Shown here: in pieces, positions 51,076 through 63,295 of the stretch
How positions within the stretch are numbered: position 1 is the first letter of the stretch
How the letters are laid out: every line of letters begins with the position of its first letter
NCBI RefSeq assembly: GCF_000524195.1
Contig: NW_020170414.1
Span: 143,238 to 207,237 of the forward strand
Direction: 5' to 3'
Origin: Echinococcus granulosus
Taxonomy: Eukaryota > Platyhelminthes > Cestoda > Cyclophyllidea > Taeniidae
DNA length: 64,000 nt
Position numbers and translations under genes: made by a program
The notes under the pieces: generated by a model
Database searches by the model: none
Told to the model about the DNA's origin: nothing
The model's input: only the letters and a program-made list of their open reading frames with translations

Positions 51076-53438
51076 TAAAAAGCAATTAGAGTGTTTCAGG
51101 GGCATATAAAACACCGATTACTCTGTGATGTCTACCAGAGAATTTTGGCCAAGGTGTAGACCAAACAACCTGACGAAGTGGAGTGAGGAATTATGTAATG
51201 ATGTAATAGTTTGTTTAGCTGCGTGAATAATCAAGCCAGCTCTAAAGAATCTGTAAGCTCTAAACCCACTTTGCTGCATTGCCCCGTGGCCACGCCCACA
51301 GGTTCGTAGTCCTTATGTGCATTCGTAAGACAGCTTCAATTAAGCCAAAATGCGGTTTCGTTCTGGTACATACATTGTTGTTCAAATAGTAAAACTAGCA
51401 GTTTACTCATTTTTAGCTCTTAAGTTAGGCAAAGTATAGGTACTAAATTTGTTCCTAACTACTGTCATAACGACGTTGTTCAAACTTAGATTGACAACAA
51501 GGTAACATTTTAAGCTAGTATTTTTAGTTTGCAAAGAATATGGGAATCTAGAGTGACTAAACCTGAAACAGGTAAGTTTAGAAAAGTAATTTAACCCTCT
51601 GTAATACTTTAGTTGTTTAACTCTCTGGTTTTAATAAAAGACCACGGCATGTCTTGGCTATGGCATCTTACCATTTTGGCTGCCCTCTGGCCCTGTTAGT
51701 AAAACCTAACCCTTCAGTACGTTAAATATGTATTCTGCCCGAGTATTACGTACTCTTTCGTCTTCGGAGCAGTCTTGGAGTGTTGCATTGATGGCAGCGG
51801 GAAGAGAACCCGATCTTAAAGGACACCTATCCTGCTTTCTACTACCAGGCATTAAATCTTACCGGGGAGGAAGAAGTGGATGTACAACGAATGAGAGAAC
51901 CGGTGCCGGTCCCGTGTTCTGCAATAAGTCTGTAGACGATGGAGGCGACACTAGCTATGGACTATCTGGGAAAGATTTACCATGGAATTGCCTGTCATAC
52001 CTGTACAAAGATGCCGATAATGTAAGCTCCACCACTTCCCTATTTTCCTATAGAAACAAGGTAGATGGATAGGTATGACTAGGTGGCTCTGAAGTAAAAC
52101 AACGTGACAAGATGGAACAGAAACACAACTCTACCCCATAGGACTGTATTGAATCCTGTTCTCCCTTATATAAAACTTCATTTGTGCCAATATTTCTACA
52201 GCTAGCTATAAACACGCGTGATGACCAGCATATTCCCTGTTTGCAAATCCATTTTTCTATACAGGCCAAGACTAGAGACCCAGTGAATCTGCCGATAGGA
52301 TCATTCGTGTTGCGGTCAAGTGTCTCCTCAGTTGCACAAAAATCTGATGATTAGCACAGATGGTTTGTAAATATTCTTGCAGCACTGATTACGTTGTGAT
52401 AGCTGATAAGGGCAGCTAAATCAGGGGACTGACAAGAGCGACGCTCAAAAGAATAGAGGGGCCGTGTAATGCGTTACTTGTTTATTAAACGCTAGGTTTA
52501 ATTAAAGGACCAATTTATGTCATGGTTATTGTACCTCACCGGGCGAGCTGGCCTCTGAACCACAGTAATAGACATACTACATATACATACATATGTAGCA
52601 CTTATATTATTCAAATGTGCATTTCAGGAAAGAAGCGGGCAGTCGAGTCGAACTTTGTGATTGTAGGGCACTCAAAGCCTATCAAACCAGAGAGCGCCAC
52701 TTTGTCCAAGTCTCCCTAGTTTTGTATCTATCCCCATTTGCGTTGGGCAACAAATGCATCCAGGTCCCACCAGCCACAGTGCTACAGTCGTATAAAGGCC
52801 AGAGAAGGGGAAAATAAACGAGATGCGTGCAACATACAAGTAAATGCATATTTTATCGCCTCCTGGGAAGTCTATGGGTGCTACTTCTCCTTTAATTAAA
52901 AAGATGACGGCTTTTTATAGCTAAATATTCTGATTTTTATACTTTAGGCACAGTATCTGTTAATGTGGGCATAAATCTACTAACTTGATGGGACAAAAAC
53001 TTATTGATTCACTAAAATTTGCATTACATCCATCATCTCTGCATTATTCTCGTTTCGAATAAAAACTTCTAAAAGTAAATGAGAATTTTTTATATAATAA
53101 ACTTTAGACTTTTTATACTTCATCATTGTTTGAACGCACCAATTTAAATCCGACGAAATATAACTTCTCAAAACGAAAATCGACGTCGACTCTTGTTGGT
53201 AGGTGGCTTGCATGTTCTCTATTTCTGGGCTTCTTTTTTGGTTGTGGCCTTAATATAACAGGTTTTTGAGAAGTATTCATCCTTTTGTTTCGTTCATTAT
53301 TGATTATACATGAATTCCTAGCCAATAAGTACACGATTTCTGTACATGCCTGTTAGTTCTTCGTGTAGGGTTTTCTTGTTTTTACTCTGTTGTGTCTGTT
53401 GTTTTTTTGCAAAAGTGTTGATTAACTTTGCTATTTTT

Positions 53439-53440
53439 AG
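53439..53440 (+). promoter_or_regulatory. Splice acceptor upstream of the NT5C2 copy 2 start
   Basis: A pyrimidine tract ending CTATTTTTAG lies 14 nt before the first ATG (53455). As with talin, this suggests a 5' UTR intron or trans-spliced leader acceptor rather than a transcription start close to the ATG. Confidence 0.5.
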
Positions 53441-53454
53441 TGTATCATTCTGAA

Positions 53455-56400
53455 ATGATGAATCGATCTGAAGCACATGGTGAACGGCCAACCTTGGGTT
53501 ACAAACGTGATACGAAATTGAGGTCATTATTCCAATCCTTCTAATTACGGTAATTTAGGATTTTCGTAAACAGAAGTCTCCGTCTCGATTCAATCAGATT
53601 TTTTGGTTTCGACATGGACTACACTCTTGCTCGTATGTTCTCATTCTCTTAATCACGCAATTCTCATCAAGAATACAAGTCTCCCTACTACGAGGAACTT
53701 GCCTTTCAAATTTTGCGTGATCGTTTGGTTGGGATTGGCTATCCACAGGAGCTTGCTTCTTTTAACTATGAGCCTTCTTTTCCAGTCCGGTTAGTTCTAC
53801 GGAAAAAATGTTTTGTGGCTACATTGTATTCTTTATTTCAGGTGATTCTGATGCTAGTTTTACTGTTACGTTTTCAATGCCCACAAATTGATCTTATTTC
53901 TGCTTCAGTGGACTTTGGTTCGATACATTATACGGGACCCTACTAAAATTGGACCAGTTTGGAAACGTTTTGGTTTGTCTTCGAGGTTTCAACGTCATTC
54001 CACCGTAAATTTTTCGTCTCATCTTTCCTAATTTTTATAGGAGTGAGATTGTTACGATGTATCCAAACAAGTTTTTGAAGTATGACGAGTCGAGGATTAT
54101 TATAATGAACACGCTCTTCGATCTGCCGAGTTAGTGTATCTCAGTAACACCAAAATTACTTTGATCAATTTCATAACTTTATGCATTACTTGTCTTTTCA
54201 GAACTCTATCTTCTCTCCTGCGTAATTCACATGTTTCACAACGATCCCAAGTATACGAAACTGGAGCATGGAGTAAAACTCGCTTCCATCTACATGTCTT
54301 ACCATTCCATCTACGATGACGTAGACACTGTGGTTAATTGGATGCATCAGGTAAGGATCCTTAATCTAGTAAGTGCATCCGATGGCATCAAGCTGATTCC
54401 TGACATTCGCTCGAGTATCACTTTGGAAAGAACCCCGTAAATTTGTCTTGTATGCTTGTGGCTAAGCAATTCCGCGATCGTTACGTCTTTCCGCACTCTA
54501 ATGTACTGGTGCTAGCGGTGCTGCTACTTCTATGAAGGCATTATCAATCCTATCAGAATGTTCGGGGTCAGCCAGATGACGGCCTGAATTTCTAGGTCGG
54601 TATCCTTGTAATTCCAAATACGGCGTCCAATCCAAAACATGTCAAAGGAAGGTAGCTTCCTGGATCAAAATCGGGGTGCTTGATCATCTAAAGGATCCTG
54701 CTATCCTAGGTCAAGCTTTCATTCACGCATTCGATTTGTCGGGGCACTTATGGTTTTTTTCAGTTCCATGTCAGGGCCAATTTTTTTAGGCCTTAACTTG
54801 TTTGCGTTAGTGAATTAAATTGAGTTTGATGGCATTATTTGCAGTAGGTAGGAATTGTGCTGGTATTAGCTGGAATATTCCGATCTAACAGGAAAATCTT
54901 CTAAAGAAATGCACAACTTTCTTATCTCGCGCAATTAGTAGTTTAACAAATTTTCATTTGTGCTTAATGTAGTGACTGAACACGTAAAATGTTGATGCAA
55001 CCGCAAAACTACGTCCTTGTGGCACTGACGTCTGTCCGAAGCAGTAGTTAAAACACTAGGCACCACTGGCATCATACCTCTCTTTGGAAGTAATGGCGAG
55101 TCGAGTGATATTCTACGGCTAGTTCGGTGGTAAGTACATTGGCTCGGTGATAGACCGTGTGAAAGCAGCTGAGTGACTTGACAACTACTGAAGCTGATTT
55201 AACAGCATGCCTAGGTGGACGGGCGGATATTTACGATAAGAAGAGCAAATAAAGTTGTTTAAGTTAATGTAAGGCCTAGAATACGCTGGTTGCTTTTAAA
55301 CGTCAATCCAAGGGAAGAAAGCAGTTAAAGCTTGCGTAAACTTCCCTTTGGGGTTAAAATTTGACAGTAGTTGGAGACTAGTGGTGGGTAATGCAGAGCC
55401 TCAATTCTCGCTCGCTATTCGGCCTCCCCTACAGCTAAGCAACTGGCTTTGCCTGTTTCGTACTTTCCTGTCTCCCGCGCTCCATGGCCTGTTGAAAGAA
55501 AAAATCCAAAGTCCCTTTTCGTACGCATGGTTTGGGATTTTGCCAAAAAGTGCTCCACTTTAACGTGTTGATTAGTAAACCGCAGAGTAGATGGCGATTG
55601 GTGCATGTAGTAGATAGTATTGAAATTACCGCAGTTAACTGCCGCTTTCGTTAATAACTAAGTCGTAATGTTTAATTCTCCCCAAAAGGAGTCTCCTTAT
55701 GAACAAATTTTTTTTTCATTCATGTCAATCAAGTTGTCATCCTAATTCACTAATTTCAAGGTGATAGATTTCTTTTTGCATGCAATAATTCATTTTCTTC
55801 GCGCAAATGTAACTGTGAAAAATTTGCTTGAACCCTACACACCTTTTTATGGAATTAGGGTCGGAAGGAAGAAATCGCGTTTTGCATTCTACCAACAGCA
55901 AAAATTGGCAGTTTGTACCGGGGTCTTGTAGATGATAATGGGGCAAAATTAAACTGCCCTTTTTTTTAACTCGATTAACAGGGGGATGTACCTGATGAAG
56001 GCTTATTCCCTAGCCCCTTGAAACCGCGTAGAAATTATGCACAAGCAATGACTATCAGCCCTACTGACCTCCCTATCCTTCTATTTCCGGGCCTTTATTA
56101 ATACTCCCTTTGAATGCACCCTTTGGGCGCTACTCAACTGCCCATCCTAAATGGATTATCTTTCAAAATCCTCTCGACTATAAATAAAGGTAGCTTTATG
56201 ACTGGGTTGGCCCGTTGAAACACCAAGTTGTAACAAAATTTGTTTCCCAATACATCTTAACGATGATTTATTACCGTCAAGTTGGGGAAATTCCATGTAT
56301 CTTTGCGTGCAGGCATTATAACTATTTTTCGCCCTCTATCCTTTTTTTCACCCGAATCGTAAATCACTCCGTTTTAATCTTGGCTTTGCCTTTGGCCATC

Positions 56401-59400
56401 CGTACTCTTTCGGCAACTCTTGAAGGGAATCTCTTCCGTTGCGTTCAAATTGACTGGTTTCTGAGAGGCCTCACTTTTATCTTTGCCAGGACTTCAATCA
56501 CCGCCTGGGATGCTAATTTTTACCATTCATTGCACCGTTGACCACTTCTGGAACTCGCTTTGATCATTCCTAGCGTTTGTCCTTTGGGGAATGCGGGGAG
56601 GTTTGTGGAGGGCACAAATTCCTGAGTTTTTAGAATCAGGATCGGTACATTGCTGTTAAGTGTAACCAATACGAATTCTTTTTCCTTTCAGGGAGAACTG
56701 AAGAAAAAGACTATGAAAAATTTAGATAAATACGTGGAGAAAAATCGGGATTTACCCCTTCTGTTAGAAAAGTGAGTGTGTTTAACGTCATGGATTTCCC
56801 ATTTATCAATTGTGAGGTCAGCAGCTGTGAGTCAATTTGTCATGGGAAGATATGGTGACCTTTCTTTAAGGGGCGAATGGGTGCGATGCTTAAGCCTCCT
56901 CTATCAACTTCTCCCTCTCATCCTTTCAGGTTACGTAGCAGAGGCGGAAAGGTTTTCCTCCTTACCAACAGCGATTTTGCATACTCCCAGGTGCGTTGGC
57001 AGAACAAAAATTTTTTTCCCTTAACACCGAGGCACATGGCCTTTCCTCCCATTTTTATTCTTAATAACGTCAAATTAGATTTGGTGACTATTTTTTTGAG
57101 TACAAAACCATGATTGCATCACAGGAAATTAGTAATTTCGGAATTAGCATACTAAGCAGGGGACGGGAAATGCATTCCTTCTCCAGGCAAAACCTAGTAG
57201 GAGGATAAGGGCATAGAATCATTTGAAGAGCTCAAGCTTTCCTTTGAAAACAATTTTGTCTCTTCCTCCTAGGCGATAATGAAGTACCTCCTTGAGGAGC
57301 CGTGTGAAGCGGTAAGTTAGAGCGCTTTTGAGATGTGAAGAGTGCTTTGATAGGCAGATGATTGTTTCTGTACTACCAGCAGGGTGAAGTGCGCCCGTGG
57401 ACGTCTTACTTCGATTTCATTCTCACCGACGCTCGGAAGCCTCTCTTCTTCGATGAGGGCACCATTCTCAGAGCTGTGGATGAGGTATGTGTTTGGGGCG
57501 TAGTTTGCTAATTTTATCTTTGCTTATTTACTGTCTACTTTCTAATCAGTATTTTGTTTTACCTCGTCTCAAACAAGCCGCTCAGAAATTGCTTATTTTT
57601 AGCAAAGATGTCTTTGTTCTGTCGGCCAATGAGCTTGAAGTTAGTGTGATTACAAAAATGTCTCAACGCTTGAGAGGTCATGCAGTCGGGAGAGTGCTCT
57701 TCTATTGCAAGATGAATGAAGAACTTCAATACATAGCTCTCGCCCGTGCTCTGGGCAGTAAGAGTTAGTGGTACCGAGGCACCGCTCTTTTTGCTAAATT
57801 GTCCGTCTACTTGAATGGGTGTGCCAAGTTTCTTGAAGCGTTTAACGTCGATTTTTTAGTCTCCGACGCTATTCGGCCAAAAGCAGTGCTTAACCTCGCA
57901 TTTACCGATGACAAATACTACTCAAAAGCGGTTAGATACTTACCTCATGATGTGACAAAACAAGCTGAGACTTTTTCTCATGACACGTAGAATTCAGCCG
58001 ACTTTTTTACTACCTTCGGTTTGTTCCAAATGTTACAATAGTGCCCAAATAGTAAATAAAGCAGATTTTGCTGTTAATACTTTGGAATACATTGGCTTCC
58101 GCCTTCCTAATCATTGGCCAGTGCACACCTTCGTGATGTATCAAAGCGCTTGCGCCGCGGCCTTAGTCCATTAATGTCATTCGCAGTAGTAAACAGCGGG
58201 CCTCATTTCCAATTTATCCATTTTTGGGTGCAATGCCTTGTAATAGTTAATCGTAGATCAAAAAGCCATTTTGAGCCAGCACTAATGGCACACATTCATG
58301 ATGACCAAACATTTCAAACCTGTAGTGAAGTGGTGGGAAATGCTAACCGGTGATGAAATCTAAATTGACGTTTTACTGCACATTGAGACCTCACTTCCTA
58401 TTTTCCTCAGGAAACCGGGCGTCTCTCGATCGGGCATCACATTGGACCGTTGCAATCGGGAAAGATCTACTCGGGAGGTGAGTGGATTATGACCGCTGTG
58501 CTTCATTTTCATCTAGCTAAGGAACTACTTTGTACCTATTTTCAATTTTTGCCCGAAAAAATATACGGGAATGTGTTTTTCATCCTTGGTAATTGTGGAA
58601 GCGTCTTTGGTGATGTATGCGATGAGTTTTTTTCCTGCGGATAAGTCTGCCTTTTTTCTTCCCTATGTCATATGGTAAAACATCTTATCTTCTCCTGGGG
58701 CACATTACTGAATCCAAATGATGACGCAGGCGCTAAGTCCCGTTCAAAATCGACTTAAACACTTTTCAGAGGTCAAAGGTTCTCTTGTGTGGTCATCCGC
58801 TTTGGAGTTTGTAATATTCCCAACTTGGGTCCAATACTTCAATTGCCTGGTATCGTCACTGTGTTCTGACGAGTTGTTGTCTAAGGCTTTCAGATCCCAA
58901 AATCTGGTAACAAGGCTTCTTTCCAGTGTTCGTGCTCAGATGTGCTAGATAATCCTCTATCTACAACGTTTTGTCTGTGTTCAGAACCCTCGTGGCTGGA
59001 TTACTACGAAGGTTGTTGTTTTCCTTAACGGTCTCAATGACGGAAGGTACTCGAAAACCTCTATCATACCTCCTCAAATCTACTACATCTTTTTAGCTGA
59101 GTGAAGTAAATTATTTTTCCCGCATGTATGGTCACGCACTGTTGTGTAACAAAATCTAAGCTTTCCCGCGTACAGCTGTCCCTTCCCGAGCACTTTATGC
59201 AACCTAGCTAATCACTTTTCTCGACATTACCCCCGAAATATGAATTCGCCTATTCAAACTCTTAATCTCCTATTAAATATGTAGGAAACGTAGTTACCGC
59301 TACGGTTAATTTTCTTATCTACCGTTGAACTTAGAGGTGATCTCATCGGACCGATTTCTGGTGTGGTGGTACGTCTGCTTAAATCACTAATAAAATTGTC

Positions 59401-62400
59401 TTCTTTTGTTCCCCTCAAGGCTCATGCGAAGTGTTCACGCAGTTGATTGGCGCTCGAGGCAAAGATGTTCTCTACACCGGGGACCACCTTTTTGGTGATA
59501 TTCTGCGATCCAAGAAGAAGGTTGGCTGGCGCACATTCCTCGTCATTCCAGAGCTGACCAACGAGATCTACGTGTGGAAGAAGAAAAAGGAGCTCTTCGA
59601 CCGTCTGCAATACCTCGACAATAAACTGGCTGACACCTACAAGTGTGTTTTACTTTATGGAAAAATCAGATTTAGTAAACCAGTCAGTTGTTGGTACCCC
59701 AAAAAAATAATCCACTCTTGAACATCTCTAATCCTCATTCTTTTTATTCGCTCATTTGTGAATACCTGTTGTTCTCTTTTTATTCGCGTTCAGGGACATG
59801 AATATTGAGACTTGTGAGCAGCCAGATGTGGACAATTTGCGAAGGGAGATTCGAGTATGCCTTGATCAACTTGAACATCTTTTCCCACCTTTTCAGGGCT
59901 TTCCACGTCTATTTCTGCTTTGTAGGCAGTTGCACAAGAGATGGAACGCTCCTACGGCTTGCTGGGAAGCATCTTTCGAAGTGGTAAGTTTTGCCCCATC
60001 CGCCGGCTGAGGTGAGAAAGAATAACCTCCGGTTTTTTTGCACGACTTGGCCGGAGAATCAAGACGCTAGGCACCACGCGCCCACGCATCGAAATGTACA
60101 CACCAGCATCGTATGCCTGAGTGACTTAAACTCGTTTGTCTTGACAGTCAAATTTGATGGTGACATTTTCTGCTGGGGGCTTTGTTTACTCGGAAGCGCA
60201 AATGCGTGCTGATGTAGAGAGTTTACGCTCTGGTTTTTGGAGGCGTTAGGAAATTGAACCTGACTCTAAAAATAGCCTACTTAATTGAAGGAAAAGCCCT
60301 TGCAACAAAGGCTAACTGAATTTTTTAATTGATGTCTTGGCAGTTGTCTAAATACCGCCTATTGATACTTGACAATGGAAGTATCGGAGTTATTTCAGGG
60401 CTTTCCTTTTTAGTCGTATTGTTGACTCAAATTGGGAGGGCGAACTTGACTGTAAATAAAGGTGGGAGGCGTTTATTTTAGCAGCATGTCTTTTGAAGTC
60501 AGTGCTGGAGGGAGACTTTTGTGGGATTGAATAGCGTGTCTTGCTCCTGACGTTCCATTAGAAGCCATCATATGTAGATATCTTAAGCGCAGGCACGCAA
60601 ACCCATAGAAAAGTCTTTTGGTGGACCTTGAAAAGAGCCAAATGTCAGCATTTGTTGCGTGATAAATCGCTAAGTGCAAAATTTCCCATATTTGCTGCGT
60701 GTTTCCTACTTGTACTAATTCGCCTATCCTACGGTGTAGGCAGAGGAGCCGAGGAGCAGTCTATGCTTAATTTCCCTCCCATTTAGGCTCCCGGCACACC
60801 TTCTTCTCATCGCAGGCAATGCGTTATGCCGACATCTACTCCTTCAGCTGTTTCAACCTCCTTCACTATCCACTATGCTACATGTTCCGCGCGCCCACAA
60901 TGCTGATGCCCCACGAGTCCACCGTCCCGCATTCCGATTCACCCATCGGCTCATTCGCTGATCTTGATGAGACGCCTTGTGGGCTTAGAAGACGCTCCTA
61001 CGCAAGTACGCCGTTTGGCATAAGTCCAATTTTTATGCCTTGTTGTTCAGGTATTCTTAGACTTCAAGATAACATATTGCGTCAACACTTATGAGGTGAT
61101 CTTCCCCATTTTTGCTCGTCTCGAAAATGGCCAACTTCTGAGAAATCGAAGGGCAATATTGGACCCAAGTCCTTGGTTTATTTCCCCTCCAACTTTGCTT
61201 CCAGTTATAATATTTTTGGTTAAACACAGTCGGTAGACTTCCCACACAACGACCTGCTACGATGGCTACGAAGCGAAGATTTTTTTTCAGGTCCTGGAAA
61301 GGGGGGGAAAGGGAGGGTTCTGGCTCAGCGTCACCCTATAAAGCAATATTTTTTCTTAAAATAGGCACCATTCACCTCGTCGTAGGAAAAGCTTATTTTT
61401 GCAAAACCATAGGACAATATTTCGTTCCAGCTTTTGGTTAACACCTTACTTTATGTGGTCTGTGTTGGCTCTTTCTCAAGTAGAATGCTGAACAAGCTCT
61501 CGGTCTCTGGGGGTGCTTATTTCTAAATTTCCAGTTTATTGCCTCCAGGATTTTGGATTCAAGCCCTTGGGCCTTTTTTTGGCCCCAACATCACCTTAGA
61601 TTTAGGCTCTTACTTTTAAGTACTTGATTATCTGCAATCCCTGTAGGTTTTTGTTTTGGAATTTTGGAGACTTCGAAGTGGAAATAGACTCCAATAAGTT
61701 TGTTACTGTTTTTACAAGTTCTTTTTTCCATCTTATCACTGTTTTAAGACGATTTCTTAACGAGACCTTGCCTCGTTTTATTACTTCCATTTGGATCTTA
61801 TCATCTACTACCCCATTAAGTTAGTGAAACGGTCAAGCCTTTTCTCAAGTGAAGGCTCCTTTTACCGTATCACCCAAAGGTGAATATTTGGACGGCAGTT
61901 TAAGACAGATTAGTGATTGCCTTTCTTTCAAATTCACGTCATTTTTGTCACACTGAGAAACGACAAATGCTTCATTTTTATAAGAAGAGCTTTAAACAAT
62001 TGTTAATGTTCTTTTCGGGGCTTGCGGTCATTTTGACCCACATTTGGGGGACTCTGACGCTCTAAGGAAGACATAGGAGGCATTGGACGGTTTCATACAA
62101 GCCGTTTTCCTTATTTCCAATCGTTGGAATCGCATCTGCCTTGCATGTCGTACGCACCTCCGATCCGGTTTTGAAAGTCAGGGGTACATGGGTCTAAAAG
62201 TACACCTCTTCCTTCATCTAGTAGAGGCAAAAGTGCAGAATACTATTTACCTGGCCCCAAATGTCCCAACAGCGATTGCGATATCCTTGCGAAGGCAGCA
62301 GTAGGCGAAAAAGCCTACACCGCAATGGGGAACGTTTGGACTGCCATGGAATCACAAATGACAGGAGTAGCCTGTCTTTTCTTTTGTCCTTACGCATTGA

Positions 62401-63295
62401 TGTGCGTGATGACTTCTAATATTCCCTTAAATGCCTTTTAATTTCAACAGATCCTGGGTCACCTCAAGGTTAGTTTACACGGTTGTTGATTGTACTATTA
62501 CTGTCCCGAATTTCCTTGATTTGCAATCAAGTACTTTCCTCCTGCCAAGCCTCAAGTGTCACCTTTTCATCCCACATTACTGTTCCTCCTAATTTTTTTT
62601 TCAAATTATGTTTTTTCACTTATCAAGAGCGCCCTTACGCCCACAGCAGCAAACGCATTGAACTAACTACGTTGTTGCGTTGGTGTTATGCTTTAAGTGT
62701 TATCATTTTGATGCATTTGTTGAAATTCATCTCCTTTTTTTTCTTGTGGTGGCATTCAACGTTAAATGTAGCCGTTGGTATTTCCACTCCTATAGAAGTA
62801 CGGACATGGTTGTTTAATGGAACTAATACTTTACGGTTCTATAATTGTGAAATTTGTTAAAAGTAGGATTGCTTTTAAAGCCGTCCACTGCCAATGGTTT
62901 TGTTGTCAGCTTTTGTCTCCAATACCCGTAACGTCAGCCCGCATGATGAGTGATCTCTGACGGAAATAAAAAAGGTTCTTCATTCCTCAATTACACTTTT
63001 TGCACTTTTTTTAATCAAATCGGCTGATTTAGGCGCGCGCGCACACACGGAGGAGGCAGGCTCGACTAATCTGTGCTTCTCACTGTGCTTCAGCTTCTTT
63101 ATTTATCTGTCAGAGATGTTTCAAAAAGGCCATTAACCAGTACTGTTGTTCTTTTTTTGTGTAGTTCCCCCAACCGGTTCCGCGTTCGTTCGTCCCGAGG
63201 AGTCGTTGAAGTCGAAGGGTATTGTGAACAGCAATCTTGTGGAGGCGGAGAAAGAGGGTGCCGAACCTCTGGTCGATACCGCCGAGGTGGAGTAG
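53455..63295 (+). CDS. Cytosolic purine 5'-nucleotidase, NT5C2 family, copy 2 (complete)
   Basis: The family hydrolyses IMP, GMP and related nucleotides in the cytosol and can transfer the phosphate. Exons: 53455-53522, 53559-53632, 53672-53789, 53909-54004, 54041-54129, 54202-54350, 56692-56771, 56930-56990, 57273-57311, 57383-57484, 58411-58477, 59420-59642, 59794-59854, 59926-59983, 60787-61005, 63165-63295 (TAG 63293-63295). Phase is continuous throughout, giving 544 residues against 561 in human NT5C2. HAD motifs: GFDMDYTLA (nucleophile and acid/base Asp), FLLTNSD (motif II Thr), TDARKPLFF (Lys) and [11 protein letters not shown] (metal-binding Asp pair). The C-terminal [10 protein letters not shown] keeps the effector-site Gln, Arg and Tyr. 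Start: two ATGs (53455, 53458) follow an acceptor; the following [15 protein letters not shown] matches human YRREAYHR-VFVNRSL, so the N-terminus is about 20 residues shorter. Recalled base-contact residues differ (see findings). Confidence 0.93.
53523..53558 (+). other. 36-nt intron (NT5C2 copy 2 intron 1)
   Basis: It begins GTCATT, a weak donor, and ends AATTTAG. Removing it joins YKRDTKL to RIFVNRSL exactly as family alignment requires, so it is probably real despite the donor. Confidence 0.75.
54005..54040 (+). other. 36-nt intron (NT5C2 copy 2 intron 4)
   Basis: It begins GTAAAT and ends TTATAG. It splits a proline codon between GFNVIP and [11 protein letters not shown]; the joined protein matches the human spacing exactly. 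Confidence 0.9.
54351..56691 (+). other. NT5C2 copy 2 intron 6 (2.34 kb)
   Basis: It runs from GTAAGG to CCTTTCAG. The flanking exons align across it without missing residues. It is AT-rich, and I see no gene or repeat of note. Confidence 0.75.
57485..60786 (+). other. NT5C2 copy 2 introns 10-14
   Basis: Introns 57485-58410, 58478-59419, 59643-59793, 59855-59925 and 59984-60786 separate the exons for the C-terminal half. The plus-strand frame 57487-57768 (93 codons) reads on from an exon but is not needed by homology and ends in a stop. Nothing else recognised. Confidence 0.65.
61006..63164 (+). other. NT5C2 copy 2 last intron (2.16 kb)
   Basis: It runs from GTACGC to TTGTGTAG. It holds the candidate microexon at 62451-62468, an AATAAA at about 62965-62970 that could end a shorter transcript, and a GCGCGCGCACACACA run near 63032. 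The frame 62483-62860 (125 codons) is rich in F, L and S and looks like chance. Confidence 0.6.
62451..62468 (+). CDS. Candidate 18-nt alternative microexon of NT5C2 copy 2
   Basis: Eighteen bases lie between TTTCAACAG and GTTAGT. Both flanking exons meet in phase 1, and inclusion would insert NPGSPQ into the poorly conserved tail without shifting the frame. The splice signals are fair. The family has no conserved sequence here, so homology neither supports nor excludes it. Confidence 0.3.

Larger units (their letters stand above)
49751..53454. other. Divergent spacer between talin and NT5C2 copy 2
   Basis: This 3.7-kb stretch must hold the 5' ends and promoters of both genes, but I could not identify a TATA box or initiator with confidence. 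It contains two LTR-like segments (about 50355-50554 and 50903-51075). The 114-codon open frame at 51728-52072 (+) matches nothing known to me. The rest is AT-rich. Confidence 0.6.

Noticed and set aside
51728..52072. 114-codon plus-strand open frame upstream of NT5C2 copy 2
   Set aside because: No domain, no splice context linking it to the gene, and not part of the family N-terminus; most likely chance.
57487..57768. 93-codon frame reading on from the exon ending at 57484
   Set aside because: A good GTATGT donor ends the exon, and homology continues at 58411 (ETGRLSIG). The read-through lacks the conserved YSGGS and GDH motifs.
63032..63048. GCGCGCGCACACACA run as a regulatory signal
   Set aside because: It is a short simple repeat inside an intron, with nothing else to suggest function.
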